From Sphingomonadales bacterium (GTDB taxonomy: Bacteria > Pseudomonadota > Alphaproteobacteria > Sphingomonadales > Sphingomonadaceae): a DNA stretch of 5,901 nucleotides. The stretch covers positions 1 through 5,901 of the forward strand of contig JANYCM010000066.1 of the NCBI GenBank assembly GCA_025360285.1, given 5' to 3'. Numbering within the stretch: the first letter of the stretch is position 1; each line of letters starts with the position of its first letter. Both the position numbers and the translations under genes were made by a program. The notes under the pieces are model-generated. The model saw only the letters and a program-made list of their open reading frames with translations. It was not told the origin of the DNA and did not search any database. Below, piece after piece: positions 5,311-5,901 of this stretch.

Positions 5311-5901
5311 GGAAACAGCGGGGCCGCCATCAACCCCATCGTTTCCCGCAGCCCGAACATCAGGTTGAAATTCTGGATGGCCTGGCCCGACGATCCCTTC
5401 ACCAGATTGTCGATGGCGGCGATGATGATGGCGCGGCCAGGGACGCGATCGGCAAAGACGTTGATGACGGCATGGTTTGAACCGCGCACCATCCGCGTGG
5501 CGGGTGCGGTGCCTTCGGGCAGCAGATGCACGAACGACTCATCGGCATAGCGGTCGGCAAGGATGGCGCGCAGGCCGGCGACACTTGTGCCGGGGGCCAG
5601 TTCGGCGATGCATGTGACCAGTTCGCCGCGGTTCATCGGCACCAGGTGCGGGGTGAAGCTGATCACCACCGGCGCATTGGCGGCGAGCGACAATTGCTGT
5701 TCGATCTCGGGCATGTGGCGGTGATGGCCGATGCCATAGGGGTGGACGGCCTCCGCCACTTCGGTGAACAGATTGGCTTCCTTCAGGCTGCGGCCGGACC
5801 CGGAGACGCCGGACAGGGCGTTGACGGTGATCCGATCGGGCAACAACGCCTTTGCAGCCAGCAACGGCTGCAATGCCAGCAGCACGGCGGTGGGGTAGCA
5901 A
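5307..5901 (-). CDS. argC: N-acetyl-gamma-glutamyl-phosphate reductase, C-terminal part (5' end beyond right edge)
   Basis: A frame open from the window edge for 198 codons encodes the catalytic and C-terminal part of ArgC, which reduces N-acetylglutamyl-5-phosphate with NADPH to the semialdehyde in arginine biosynthesis. The first complete codons read CYPTA; that Cys (5898-5900) is the active-site nucleophile of the family's GCYPT motif. Further family landmarks are GVSGSGRSLKEANLFTE, the catalytic-His region HPYGIGHHRHMPEIEQ, VISFTPHLVPMNRGE, VRGSNHAVINVF and the C-terminal DNLVKGSSGQAIQNFNLM. The N-terminal NADP-binding Rossmann part lies outside the window. A start at GTG 5883-5885 would lose the active Cys and is rejected. 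The stop TGA (5307-5309) overlaps the GTG start of the acetyltransferase gene. The promoter is outside the window. Confidence 0.97.
   Translation of the reverse strand, partial: CYPTAVLLALQPLLAAKALLPDRITVNALSGVSGSGRSLKEANLFTEVAEAVHPYGIGHHRHMPEIEQQLSLAANAPVVISFTPHLVPMNRGELVTCIAELAPGTSVAGLRAILADRYADESFVHLLPEGTAPATRMVRGSNHAVINVFADRVPGRAIIIAAIDNLVKGSSGQAIQNFNLMFGLRETMGLMAAPLFP

Noticed and set aside
4804..5550. 248-codon plus-strand frame opposite the GNAT and argC genes
   Set aside because: Shadow of two well-recognised minus-strand genes; no domain or plausible start context.

Overview
The window is GC-rich DNA from a bacterium, most likely an alphaproteobacterium of the sphingomonad kind. This rests on base composition, the HWE-type histidine kinase module, a dispersed palindrome of a type common in alphaproteobacteria, and the overall gene content. 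The genus cannot be fixed from the sequence alone.

Left edge (1-430): the end of a phage-type lysis cassette. A frame open from the window edge to the TGA at 428-430 encodes the Ala-rich C-terminal part of an Rz-like inner-membrane spanin. A short proline-rich lipoprotein (144-365) lies wholly inside it in the +1 frame, the Rz/Rz1 arrangement of lambda-like phages. It probably marks a prophage or prophage remnant. Positions 431-708 are non-coding and comparatively AT-rich. They hold a REP-like hairpin (452-472) and, just before the next gene, a perfect 8+8 bp palindrome (674-693) that is a good candidate operator.

Middle (709-4240, plus strand): a tight three-gene unit. It comprises a TetR-family regulator, a bacterial-luciferase-like flavin monooxygenase resembling limonene 1,2-monooxygenase, and a nitronate-monooxygenase-like flavoprotein. 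The third gene is abnormal. Its NMO-like part stops at about residue 313, some tens of residues before the usual family end. It then continues in frame into the catalytic ATP-binding domain of an HWE-family histidine kinase, followed by a complete response-regulator receiver domain. The kinase lacks its sensor and its phosphoacceptor (H-box) region. The junction lies in a run of four GCGCTG/TCGCTG hexamers. This looks like an in-frame deletion fusion between two once-separate genes, or an assembly artefact, and is the main point of interest.

Right (4262-5901, minus strand): a translationally coupled cluster reading argC (partial at the right edge) -> RimJ/RimL-type GNAT acetyltransferase -> gamma-carbonic anhydrase-like left-handed beta-helix protein. 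The genes overlap by 4 nt at each boundary (GTGA and ATGA). The cluster converges on the plus-strand unit with a gap of only 21 nt and no visible terminator hairpin. It is ordinary housekeeping DNA (arginine biosynthesis plus accessory enzymes), in contrast to the accessory character of the left two thirds.
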